From an uncultured Candidatus Saccharibacteria bacterium (GTDB lineage: Bacteria > Patescibacteriota > Saccharimonadia > Saccharimonadales > Saccharimonadaceae), in the NCBI GenBank assembly GCA_938046735.1, contig CALIXF010000005.1, positions 1 to 48,438 on the forward strand: DNA of 48,438 bases, written 5' to 3'. Both the position numbers and the translations under genes were made by a program. Shown here in pieces: positions 34,332 to 42,174 of the stretch; the stretch's first letter is position 1; each line of letters begins with the position of its first letter. The notes below the pieces were generated by a model that saw only the letters and a program-made list of their open reading frames with translations, did not search any database and was not told the DNA's origin.

Positions 34332-34430
34332 TTAGGGTCTAGATCGGACTCTTTTTTGTATTGCAATTCTTTGGTTTTCCAAGGAAGCGCCGAAAGTTTG
34401 TTCTTCCGTCGAGACGCGTATGTAGCCTAA
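34332..34430 (-). pseudogene. Serine recombinase N-terminal fragment
   Basis: The translated stretch LGYIRVSTEEQTF plus GASLENQRIAIQK is the start of a resolvase/invertase-family serine recombinase, with the nucleophile Ser in RVST. It runs into a stop at 34332, a few bases from tRNA-Glu; the rest of the catalytic domain and the DNA-binding part are missing, and no clean start is present. The remainder of 34324-34746 shows no intact gene. Confidence 0.7.
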
Positions 34431-34746
34431 TGTTAGCCTTTCTAACGTACTTAAAACACTTGTTGCTCCAATAACGAGCAGTACTCCCCATTGAGCACAG
34501 CTCCCCACCAAGGTTGAAATTAAAAAACACCAATTTAGGTGCCGCAATTGAACTAATTCCATTATAATTGCTCATGATTAGTCGAGTAAGTATAAACGTT
34601 TTGAGAGCTTGCATTAATATCTCTAAATTAAGGTTTAATAGGAAAATCTTGCGAGGGGCTTCGCAATTGATTCGTTAATAAAATTAGCCGCAATAGGTGC
34701 GTGCTTTAAATATTGGACCGTTCTCGCAAGGGCTAAGGAGTTTATT

Positions 34747-34912
34747 ATGAATAAAGATACCCACTATTGTTTTAAAGGTCACTCAAAAGCGTCGTAAATA
34801 CCCAGAATGTGGCAAGTACTATGTTGAGCGCCCTGCGTTATCGCACGAGAATAACAAGACTAAAATTTGCCCGAAATGTGGGTTTGTGGAGGCGATTATC
34901 ATTTTTGTGTAG
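34747..34912 (+). pseudogene. Zinc-ribbon mobile-element protein, frameshifted
   Basis: AAGGAG and an ATG at 34747 start a frame that dies after 16 codons. A one-base shift near the A run at 34750-34755 opens a second frame reading KRRKYPECGKYYVERPALS then HENNKTKICPKCGFVEA to a stop at 34912. This is like the short zinc-ribbon proteins carried by conjugative elements (CxxC...ERPALSR..NK..ICPxCG.xEA). The first zinc Cys is replaced by Tyr. Frameshift plus lost ligand indicate decay. Confidence 0.6.
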
Positions 34913-34924
34913 ATAAAGCTCTAG

Positions 34925-35779
34925 CTAAGAAATATTAGATTCGTCAAAACGTTCTTTGTATCTAGCAATTAAATCATCTGCAAAATGCGTGAACGATATA
35001 TCTTCCAATTCAAGATCAAAATCTTTATCAACAAGACGCTCGTCTTTAAGTTGTTGTGTAGTTGTATAGAGAACTGGGGTATTGTTTGAAAAATCTACAA
35101 TGAGAAGTGCACATCGCTCATATTTATAACCATCATCACTGACGTTCTTTCTGCCACTTATTGAGCTAAAGAAGCTGATGTATTTTTCCAAGTTTGTCTT
35201 TCTGGTTGAGAAAACCACCTCGTTATTCTTTGCATAAGATTCATCATACTCAAATACTGGTATAAGGTATACATCGCCTAAAACAATATTGTCATATATA
35301 GTATGCAAATTCATCGCTTCGGCGAAAGTTCTTTCAAAAAGTGTGTCTGAGTTTTTTGCTAGACTCGACAATTGACTCCTGACATTAACAACAAGACATT
35401 TTTCTGTAAATTCCTTGCCATACTCGTCATAGACATTTTCATGAGCTAGTGGTCCCCAAGTTATTTTAGTCTTGGTCTTAGTTGTATTTTTTGGTAAAAC
35501 TGTAACATCCTGATCTTTTTGTTTCAAGAATCCAGCCAACTTAATCTCGGGGTTTGATTGTCCTAGTGGTGGATAAATTATTTCTGAATCGATACCGTGT
35601 TTAATAAGATCGTATTTTACCACTTCGTGTAGATATCTAATTAGTCGAGAAGACCTTATTATACCTTCCTTTGCCTTAGATCCATTGTCGTATTTTTTAC
35701 CAGTAACATGATCTGTAGTAGTAATAATGCCAAGCTCTATTTTGTGCTTAATTGTAGATATACAATCGTTAATATCCAT
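34925..35779 (-). CDS. Probable type II restriction endonuclease
   Basis: 284 residues. It is divergent to an adenine methyltransferase, the standard arrangement of a restriction-modification pair. Recognisable is a conserved-looking block LVVNVRSQLSSLAKNSDTLF followed by ERTFAEAMNLH and VYLIPVFEYDE, which I associate with type II enzymes paired with TaqI-type methylases without being able to name the family. No single PD-(D/E)xK motif is certain. Start at the ATG at 35779 near the AT-rich divergent promoter region. Confidence in the nuclease role comes mainly from context. Confidence 0.55.
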   Translation of the reverse strand: MDINDCISTIKHKIELGIITTTDHVTGKKYDNGSKAKEGIIRSSRLIRYLHEVVKYDLIKHGIDSEIIYPPLGQSNPEIKLAGFLKQKDQDVTVLPKNTTKTKTKITWGPLAHENVYDEYGKEFTEKCLVVNVRSQLSSLAKNSDTLFERTFAEAMNLHTIYDNIVLGDVYLIPVFEYDESYAKNNEVVFSTRKTNLEKYISFFSSISGRKNVSDDGYKYERCALLIVDFSNNTPVLYTTTQQLKDERLVDKDFDLELEDISFTHFADDLIARYKERFDESNIS

Positions 35780-35842
35780 AGGTTTTTTCTTTAAAATAAG
35801 TTATAATGATTATAATAATACACTTTAATACCATAGACAACT

Positions 35843-37630
35843 GTGCTCATGCAACAACTCCTAAATTTGTTAGACCAAGGTTTCTCTCTCGATTGTATTG
35901 TAGCAAATTTATTGTTGCGCATATTAAATAGACGCCATATTAAGCCTGAAGATATCCTCAACGACGGCTTAAGAGATTTTTTAATCGTAAATGTACGAAA
36001 GCACCTTCCGCTTCTTAATGTAGAAGAATATTCGCTTTACGATATATCTTCATTCATAGAATCATCCATGAGCGATGGAGAAAAAGCTAAAGGTGGCATT
36101 GTATTTACGCCAAAATATATTTGTGATTTTATCGTAGCCGACGTGCTTGATGGTTATAAGCCTGGGCAAAAAATTCTTGATCCGGCATGCGGGTGTGGCA
36201 ACTTCCTTTTTTCGGTATTGAATTACTTTCGCAATAGCGGATATAAATTAGATGACATCCTAGCAAACATAATCTATGCATATGACATTAACCCTGTTTT
36301 TGTTAAGTATGCTAATCTTCTTTGCGCCATATATGTAGTCTTAGAAAATCCAAACGTCAAAGAGATAAATACAAATATAAGGGTAGAAGATTTCTTATCC
36401 GAATCGAGTAAATCTAAATATGATTATATTATCGGAAATCCACCATACATTAATAATCATGATTTATCTGATGAACAAATTGGTTTTTTGAAATCCAACT
36501 ATACAACTACAACGACAGGCACATTTAATATTTTTTATGCTTTCATAGAAAAAGGAATTAGCCATTTAACCGATGAGGGCTCACTTGAATTTATTATTCC
36601 TAATAATTTTATGTACATTAAATCAGCCGAACCTCTTCGCGTTTTTTTAAGTAATGGGATATATGTAGATACCATCATCGATTTTAGAGATAATACTATT
36701 TTTTCACCCGCTTTAACATACAATTGCATACTTAAGTTGAATAGACACCGAAAGACAAGAGTTCGATGTACGCAAATTGGTAAAACTAGTAATATCGCAG
36801 AATCCTTGCGCGATATTCAGTATGAAGATGTTCAGCTAAGAGGATTGCGACATTCGGTATGGGAGTTAACTAATGATGTTGATCAGGAACGATTGCGTAA
36901 AATCGAGTCTTTCAATATAAAGCTTGGTGATTATATAAAAACTGGCATCGCTACACTGAAAGATAAAACTTATATTTTAGATGGGTTCGATGACTCGAAA
37001 ATAATGTACTACAAATATGCAGATGGCGAAAAGTTCTACATCGAGACTGACATAGTATTACCTTTTATAAAGGTGTCAAAATATATGGATCCAAACGATA
37101 TAATGTATATTATTTTCCCTTACATTATTAAGGAGGGCAAAACAATCCCTCTCGATGAAAATATTTTAAAACAGAAATACCCTCTTGCCTATAAATATCT
37201 TGAGAGTCAAAAGGAATTATTGAATTCTAGAAATAGCCCAAGAGCGCCCATTATTTCGCCTTGGTACTCATATGGACGATCGCAAGGTCTTTCTAACTGG
37301 GGAGATAAGATTTATTTTTCTGCCTTTAGCGAAAAGCCAAATTTTAGGAGAATAAACGGCAATAAATGCCTGTACGCAAATGGGTATAGTATTAGTGGTA
37401 CTCCAGTTGAATATCATATCCTTGAAAAAATACTGAACTCGTCAATCATGGAATTTTACATAGAAAAAACTAGCTACACTATCTCCGGCAATTATAAATG
37501 TTATCAAAAGAAATACTTAAAGAATTTCTCTATACCGCCTTTATCGCCAGAAAATATCGATTTTATTAACGATCACGACAGCGAAGAACTTAACTGTTAT
37601 CTAGAAAAACTTTACTATTATAATGCATAA
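35843..37630 (+). CDS. Type II N6-adenine DNA methyltransferase (TaqI/Eco57I-like)
   Basis: 595 residues. SAM-binding motif I is DPACGCGNFLFSVLNYF (about residue 112) and catalytic motif IV is YIIGNPPYIN (about 198), the gamma-type NPPY. A C-terminal target-recognition region follows, with YCQK/YKCYQKKYLKNFSIPPLSPEN at the end, as in TaqI-like methylases. It would protect host sites cut by the divergent nuclease. The frame begins with GTG at 35843; the ATG at 35849 is an equally plausible start. It converges with the HEPN-like gene, with only 7 nt between stops. Confidence 0.85.
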   Translation: MLMQQLLNLLDQGFSLDCIVANLLLRILNRRHIKPEDILNDGLRDFLIVNVRKHLPLLNVEEYSLYDISSFIESSMSDGEKAKGGIVFTPKYICDFIVADVLDGYKPGQKILDPACGCGNFLFSVLNYFRNSGYKLDDILANIIYAYDINPVFVKYANLLCAIYVVLENPNVKEINTNIRVEDFLSESSKSKYDYIIGNPPYINNHDLSDEQIGFLKSNYTTTTTGTFNIFYAFIEKGISHLTDEGSLEFIIPNNFMYIKSAEPLRVFLSNGIYVDTIIDFRDNTIFSPALTYNCILKLNRHRKTRVRCTQIGKTSNIAESLRDIQYEDVQLRGLRHSVWELTNDVDQERLRKIESFNIKLGDYIKTGIATLKDKTYILDGFDDSKIMYYKYADGEKFYIETDIVLPFIKVSKYMDPNDIMYIIFPYIIKEGKTIPLDENILKQKYPLAYKYLESQKELLNSRNSPRAPIISPWYSYGRSQGLSNWGDKIYFSAFSEKPNFRRINGNKCLYANGYSISGTPVEYHILEKILNSSIMEFYIEKTSYTISGNYKCYQKKYLKNFSIPPLSPENIDFINDHDSEELNCYLEKLYYYNA

Positions 37631-37637
37631 TACAAAA

Positions 37638-39338
37638 CTATCGACAAACGTTTTCTGCACTGTCGATATAATACCAAAACGCAGTATTCAATATATCAGT
37701 AAAGATCCATAGTAATTGCGATAAAAGCTGATCGCCTAGTTTATCTTCAATATTATCAGACAAGTGAGCCAAGCTATTACGTGTTCCTTGCCCAACTCTA
37801 TTATTTCCAACTTTGCAGAGAAAGAACGCAAGATGCTTGAGATGATTGATGTCAAATACTGGAATGAGTGGATTTTCTTTGTTGTCAGAGTTTAAAAGAC
37901 TCCCAAGCTCTAAGCCGTCAGTTGAAATATATTGCATATCCATCATTATATCTTCGTAAATTATCTTCAATATTTTTTCCGACAAGGCACAAGCCAACAT
38001 AGTGGCACCATAGTAAATCGATTTTACGTCAGTTTTGTCTTTGTTTTTTCTAATAGATTCAATATTACTAATCAGTATGCCTATGTCTGTCGATAGCGTC
38101 TTTTTTCTATTCGATTTGGCGATGTCTTGAATATGATAAATAGCTGACGCGATAAGCTTGTAATATTCTTTAGCGTCATCGTCGTTAAGAAGAATTGCAA
38201 AAATCGTTCCGCCACCAACATTTGATTGCATTTGCAAAGCCAACTGACGACTATATGTGAAATATTTGTCCGTAGGCATGTTCACGCTACAAAAGTCTAA
38301 TATGGAGTCTAGCTTTTCACACTCCCCTAGTCTACTTAATGCTCTAATATCATTGTTATTGTCGCTCTTGTGAAAATCATGAGTCAAACTTAGCAGTCTA
38401 GATTCCCAATGCTTGTTTTTTCGCCACATGTTGACTATCTCACCAATAGGAATTTCGTAGCTGACAGTCTTGCCATTTGTTTTTAGCCACTCATTTAGTT
38501 TGTCGTCTAATTCTTCCGTCTTTTGAGAGAATATGTTAGCTCTTTTATCTTTAATTTTTCTCAAATAGTTGAGTAGCTCTCGGTATATACTGTCTTTTAC
38601 GAACAAATCTCTTCCAGTAATATCATCCTTGTTTAAATTATCAATAATATCGTATATGTAGTCCGTTTTCTGCGCTGCCACTTGTTTCAACTTATTATCT
38701 TTGCAGTTTAATATGATATCTGACAACACATTAAAAACATCGTTAAGGTGACATTCGATCAGACTGGTTGGATCCTCAATTTTTATCATCTTATCAAGCA
38801 TTGCGGATCCATAATTGTTGGATAGGAGAACTTTTTTGATTTTGGTATACTCGTTAAGCAAACGATAGCCGTATTCATTGGCCAAGAACAACCACACAGG
38901 CTTTTTGATACTCTTATTATGTTCATAAATAAATTCTAACGTCACATCAGCAAGGGTATGGTCTAGTTTGTTCTTATTAAGGATGTGTTTGTAACTTTTG
39001 TTGATATATTTTATCACCGCACCTTGGCCGCCAATTTCTTCGCAATATTTGCGGCAAGTCAACACTAAGTCTTTAACGATAGTTTTATTCTCGTCGGTAT
39101 TGATATATGGAATAATTTCTTCCATATCGCTAATCTTCTTGGCTAGGGAGAATAGCCGAAATTCGTCTAAAGAATTTATCGTGAGTTTTGTATAGACGGT
39201 AGTAAAAACCTCTTTCAAAAAGACATGATTATCTATGATGAATTTTACGTCAAACCCCGCCGAAAGATCTTTGATGCCGTAAAACTTATAAGAAATACAG
39301 CCACCCGATTTTTTTCGAATTTTTTCAATTTGAGTCAA
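37638..39338 (-). CDS. Large helical protein with C-terminal RNxxAH (HEPN-like) motif
   Basis: 566 residues, family unrecognised. It is mostly charged and helical. Near the C-terminus, VGQGTRNSLAHLSDNIED contains R-N-x3-H, the RxxxxH active-site pattern of HEPN ribonucleases, and is followed by amphipathic helices. The resemblance to DUF4209-type RNxxAH proteins is noted only as a possibility. It starts at TTG at 39338 directly after an in-frame stop, so no longer form exists. It lies tail to tail with the methyltransferase inside the same island, which suggests an added defence function; this is inference. Confidence 0.5.
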   Translation of the reverse strand: MTQIEKIRKKSGGCISYKFYGIKDLSAGFDVKFIIDNHVFLKEVFTTVYTKLTINSLDEFRLFSLAKKISDMEEIIPYINTDENKTIVKDLVLTCRKYCEEIGGQGAVIKYINKSYKHILNKNKLDHTLADVTLEFIYEHNKSIKKPVWLFLANEYGYRLLNEYTKIKKVLLSNNYGSAMLDKMIKIEDPTSLIECHLNDVFNVLSDIILNCKDNKLKQVAAQKTDYIYDIIDNLNKDDITGRDLFVKDSIYRELLNYLRKIKDKRANIFSQKTEELDDKLNEWLKTNGKTVSYEIPIGEIVNMWRKNKHWESRLLSLTHDFHKSDNNNDIRALSRLGECEKLDSILDFCSVNMPTDKYFTYSRQLALQMQSNVGGGTIFAILLNDDDAKEYYKLIASAIYHIQDIAKSNRKKTLSTDIGILISNIESIRKNKDKTDVKSIYYGATMLACALSEKILKIIYEDIMMDMQYISTDGLELGSLLNSDNKENPLIPVFDINHLKHLAFFLCKVGNNRVGQGTRNSLAHLSDNIEDKLGDQLLSQLLWIFTDILNTAFWYYIDSAENVCR

Positions 39339-39497
39339 TTTTTAGGCCTCAGCAAAACTTTCTTTTTCTAGTTTAATTGTATCATGTTTCAACATATATT
39401 GCTGTCTCGCGTCAAGAAAAAATTCCACCCCTATTTTCTGTATAATAACTTTCAAAACCCGATTGTAATCAAATGGATACCACCTATTGACTATCTA

Positions 39498-39944
39498 CTA
39501 GAATGTTTTATTAGAATCGTCGCCATAATGGTTGATATCTTCTGGCTCAGCCCAGAGCGAAAGCTTATGGACGCGCCATTTACCAATGAAGAACATCTGT
39601 ACCATCGCATCGTTCATGTCACGGTTATTTAGCGCGCGTGGAATGTATGAAAGTGTAAAGTGGTACCAATTGTCGTCTTCCGTGTCTAACCTTGCAAATA
39701 CACGTTTACCGCGCCCCAAAAGGCGCACGTCAAAGCGCTGTGCCAACGTCTCTAGTGAGTAAGTATTTAATTCGTGGATCGCATCGCGAACGGATGATTC
39801 TATTAACTCCATACGTTCAAGCTTATCGTAATCGCGTGAATTAAATCTGCCGTTATGCTCGAGCATAAAGCTTTCGAGTTGTCGGGCGGTAACCGGTATT
39901 GGTTCGCCGGGCTTTGTTTTCTTAAACGTGTGGCGTTTTGCCAT
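39498..39944 (-). CDS. Hypothetical protein
   Basis: 148 residues from MAKRHTFKKTKPGEPIPVT, preceded by AGAGGT. It is polar, with segments LESFMLEHNGRFNSRDYDKLERMELIESSVRDAIHEL and LAQRFDVRLLGRGKRVFARLD that look like helices followed by strands. No family or catalytic motif recognised. It follows the ClbS/DfsB-like gene by 42 nt on the same strand and may share its transcript. Confidence 0.55.
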   Translation of the reverse strand: MAKRHTFKKTKPGEPIPVTARQLESFMLEHNGRFNSRDYDKLERMELIESSVRDAIHELNTYSLETLAQRFDVRLLGRGKRVFARLDTEDDNWYHFTLSYIPRALNNRDMNDAMVQMFFIGKWRVHKLSLWAEPEDINHYGDDSNKTF

Positions 39945-39986
39945 AATACCTCTTTTCAATTAGAAAGGTGCGCCACTAGAGCGGTA

Positions 39987-40526
39987 TTACGCGCAATTCT
40001 TTTTATGCGCTTTGAGCTTCTTCATTGCCCAATCATAATGAGAGGAGAGAACGCTCACGAAATATGAGCCAAGCACAGAGCCGCCTACCCAAGGATACAT
40101 GCCTTTGGTGAATAGCTGTTCTTCGCTTAGGCTTTCGGCTAGTTTCATGACATCTTTATGCGATTTATCGAACATTTTACGTGCGTCTTCAAGTGAAGTT
40201 TTTTGATGTTTCTTCCAGTATTCGACATTCATATCACCATAAGTCTTCCAAGTATATGGTTCTGGTAAAAACGGTGCGTTACCGCCCTTATTTAGGTTCG
40301 TATCGACGAACTCAAGTAACATGCGGTGCCATTCGTATAAATGAACCCAAATATCACGTAGATTCTTATCGCGCCCCCAATGGCGTTCTTTCTTTGATGG
40401 ATCATTGGAGAAATCAAACTCAGTATTCATTTCTTTCTCGCTCATTCCATCGGCCATTTCAATTAGCTTAGCGTAATATTCTTCGCCAGCTTTTAATAAG
40501 TCCTGTTTATTGCGTGGTCTAGGCAT
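39987..40526 (-). CDS. ClbS/DfsB-family four-helix protein
   Basis: 179 residues. MPRPRNKQDLLKAGEEYYAKL, DKNLRDIWVHLYEWHRMLLEFV, PEPYTWKTYGDMNVEYWKKHQKTSLEDA and LGSYFVSVLSSHYDWAMKKLK are typical of the family (DUF1706, DinB-like bundle). The best-known member, ClbS, hydrolyses the cyclopropane of the genotoxin colibactin and protects its producer; most others have no known substrate. Its presence in an acquired island fits a self-protection or detoxification gene. Confidence 0.85.
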   Translation of the reverse strand: MPRPRNKQDLLKAGEEYYAKLIEMADGMSEKEMNTEFDFSNDPSKKERHWGRDKNLRDIWVHLYEWHRMLLEFVDTNLNKGGNAPFLPEPYTWKTYGDMNVEYWKKHQKTSLEDARKMFDKSHKDVMKLAESLSEEQLFTKGMYPWVGGSVLGSYFVSVLSSHYDWAMKKLKAHKKNCA

Positions 40527-40595
40527 AAATAAGTCCTTGTTTACTACTTTTATTTTATTATACCACCTGGCGCATAGCCTTTAATTTTGCCACAG

Positions 40596-40787
40596 TTAAA
40601 AATAGACGAACTTGCCATCTTCACAGATAAAGCCAATTGCGTTACGCTCTTTTTCTTTCTCGGTCATATGCTTTTGTTCTTCTTCCATCTTCATTAGTGT
40701 TAGCATGAGCTTGAGCATATTCTCCTTAGCTTCTTCTGACCATTCTACATATTCTTTGCCTTGGTTTTGTTGTTCTTTTGGATCCAT
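40596..40787 (-). CDS. Small acidic/basic hypothetical protein
   Basis: 63 residues from MDPKEQQNQGKEYVEWS. The ATG at 40787 has AGGAG 5 nt upstream; the longer form would need a GTG. It is a charged helix (NMLKLMLTLMKMEEEQKHMTEKEKERNAI) with a short C-terminal strand. No function recognised. Its good ribosome site supports a real gene. Confidence 0.5.
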   Translation of the reverse strand: MDPKEQQNQGKEYVEWSEEAKENMLKLMLTLMKMEEEQKHMTEKEKERNAIGFICEDGKFVYF

Positions 40788-40854
40788 ACGCACTCCTTAT
40801 TAGTATTGATCCAATTTTATCATTGACATTGTAAGTTCTTAGGAGATCTTTAAC

Positions 40855-41056
40855 ATTGGCAATGCGACCTGTCTGCCGTCCGGGTTGCTAATGCTTCGGG
40901 TTGTATTCTTCATTTCTAGTGAGACCGGGGATATAGTTTGTAGGATATAAAACCGTAATAATACCCTTAACGCGGTAGAAGTCTGATACGAGGTCGTTAC
41001 AATTCGATTGGACTCGGTCCACCATTTTATAAATTTGAGCCAGATGGCTCTTTTTT
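40855..41056 (+). ncRNA. Candidate structured, tRNA-like noncoding RNA
   Basis: A TTGACA box at 40823-40828, a GC-richer stretch without ORFs and a terminator at 41037-41056 outline a transcript of about 200 nt. Its 3' part has tRNA-like traits: GACCGGG (40922-40928) can pair with CTCGGTC, directly followed by CACCA at 41024; TATA..AGTTTGTAGG..TATA recalls a D-arm; and ATTCGATT recalls a T-loop. However the T-stem does not pair and the anticodon-position loop is about 17 nt, so it is not a normal tRNA. The rest of 41057-41240 holds nothing I recognise. Confidence 0.35.
41037..41056 (+). terminator. Rho-independent terminator
   Basis: GAGCC-AGAT-GGCTC followed by TTTTTT. Confidence 0.8.
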
Positions 41057-41246
41057 GTGCTTTTAATTTTATTTATAATCTCAATTGCCGTATTAAAAAT
41101 ATCTTTACTTCTTCGTTCACTTTAATTAGCAGCGTTACCATCTACAGTATCATTATCGATAAGGGGGCTCAGTGAATAATACATCGCAATATTTTACTAA
41201 TACAGAATAATTAACGGTTTACCAAAGCCAAGTATTATATGACGTG

Positions 41247-41255
41247 TGATATAAT
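41247..41255 (+). promoter_or_regulatory. Extended -10 promoter of the HAD gene
   Basis: TGATATAAT, 9 nt before the ATG at 41265. Confidence 0.6.
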
Positions 41256-41264
41256 CCGGATAAA

Positions 41265-41984
41265 ATGAAGGGTACGACACAAATTGATTTATCAAAATAT
41301 AAACTAATTGTCTTTGATTTTGATGGAGTAATAGCCGATTCGTTGAGATCATATAGAGAACTCGATCAACAGCTGATTCAAACATTATATGGAATTCGGG
41401 AGAATGTACAAGAGATCATAAAATTCCGAGATAAAATTAAGAATAAAACTAAGAGTGATTATGATGATGAATATTATATGGCATTAAATGAAAAATATGG
41501 TGGTGGCAAGAAATCTTTAGCAGAAATTTATGCGAAAATATTTGAGATTTTACCAACGATACGAAGCCAAATTAAACCCAAGGTGGGAGTAATTCAGGTG
41601 ATGAAAGAAATAAGAGAGAAACATAATTGCAAAATAGGACTAGCCACAAGTTCTGAACGCAGTGAGATCAACTTCTTTTCATCTAATAATTCATTAATCG
41701 GCAGAGAAATTAATTTAAATGAGTATTTTGATCGAATTGTGACCTTGGATGATGTAAGAATGCCGAAACCAGATCCCGAAGTCTATCAAAAATTAATTGA
41801 TTTCTATGCAGTTCCTACTGAAAAAGTGTTAGTGTTTGAAGATAGCCTGCTGGGAATTACCGCCGCTAAGGCAACAGGGGCGGCGGTGGTAGCTATTGAA
41901 GATACTCATAATAGACAAGATCTTAACCAAATCAAAAATCTTGCCGACTTCTGTATTACAAAATGGGATAAATTAGTGCTTTAA
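41265..41984 (+). CDS. HAD-superfamily phosphatase
   Basis: 239 residues. HAD motif I is IVFDFDGVIADSLRSYREL, motif II is LATSSERSE, the lysine of motif III is in DDVRMPKPDPEVYQKLI, and motif IV is VLVFEDSLLGITAAKATGA. This is the phosphoglycolate phosphatase/beta-phosphoglucomutase type with an alpha-helical cap (about residues 20-95). The substrate cannot be told. It stands between the island and tRNA-Arg. Confidence 0.9.
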   Translation: MKGTTQIDLSKYKLIVFDFDGVIADSLRSYRELDQQLIQTLYGIRENVQEIIKFRDKIKNKTKSDYDDEYYMALNEKYGGGKKSLAEIYAKIFEILPTIRSQIKPKVGVIQVMKEIREKHNCKIGLATSSERSEINFFSSNNSLIGREINLNEYFDRIVTLDDVRMPKPDPEVYQKLIDFYAVPTEKVLVFEDSLLGITAAKATGAAVVAIEDTHNRQDLNQIKNLADFCITKWDKLVL

Positions 41985-42026
41985 TCTCGAAAGCATGTTT
42001 TTTGTGTTATAGTTAAGGAGGTACTT

Positions 42027-42103
42027 GGCGCCATAGCTCAGCTGGATAGAGCAGGAGACTTCTAAGCTCAAGGTCGTAGGTTCGAACCCTACTGGCGCTA
42101 CCA
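42027..42103 (+). tRNA. tRNA-Arg (TCT)
   Basis: Acceptor GGCGCCA/TGGCGCT, discriminator A, encoded CCA, D-arm GCTC/GAGC, anticodon loop CTTCTAA with anticodon TCT, T-loop TTCGAAC. The anticodon stem GGAGA/GCTCA has mismatches at both ends. Confidence 0.93.
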
Positions 42104-42130
42104 AATTATTGTTTTTGTTTTAAGTAAAGA

Positions 42131-42159
42131 AAAAGATGATTAAACTAATCATCTTTTTT
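42131..42159. terminator. Terminator between tRNA-Arg and the metallophosphoesterase
   Basis: GATGATTA-AAC-TAATCATC with flanking A and T runs. Confidence 0.85.
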
Positions 42160-42174
42160 GATTATTTGATATTT

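Noticed and set aside
39384..39632. 82-codon rightward ORF
   Set aside because: Overlaps the 148-residue gene on the other strand over most of its useful length and lacks a ribosome site or promoter spacing.
40922..41028. Functional tRNA ending in CCA
   Set aside because: No T-stem pairing next to ATTCGATT, about 17 nt in the anticodon-loop position and an irregular 3' acceptor end. Kept only as a tRNA-like RNA candidate.
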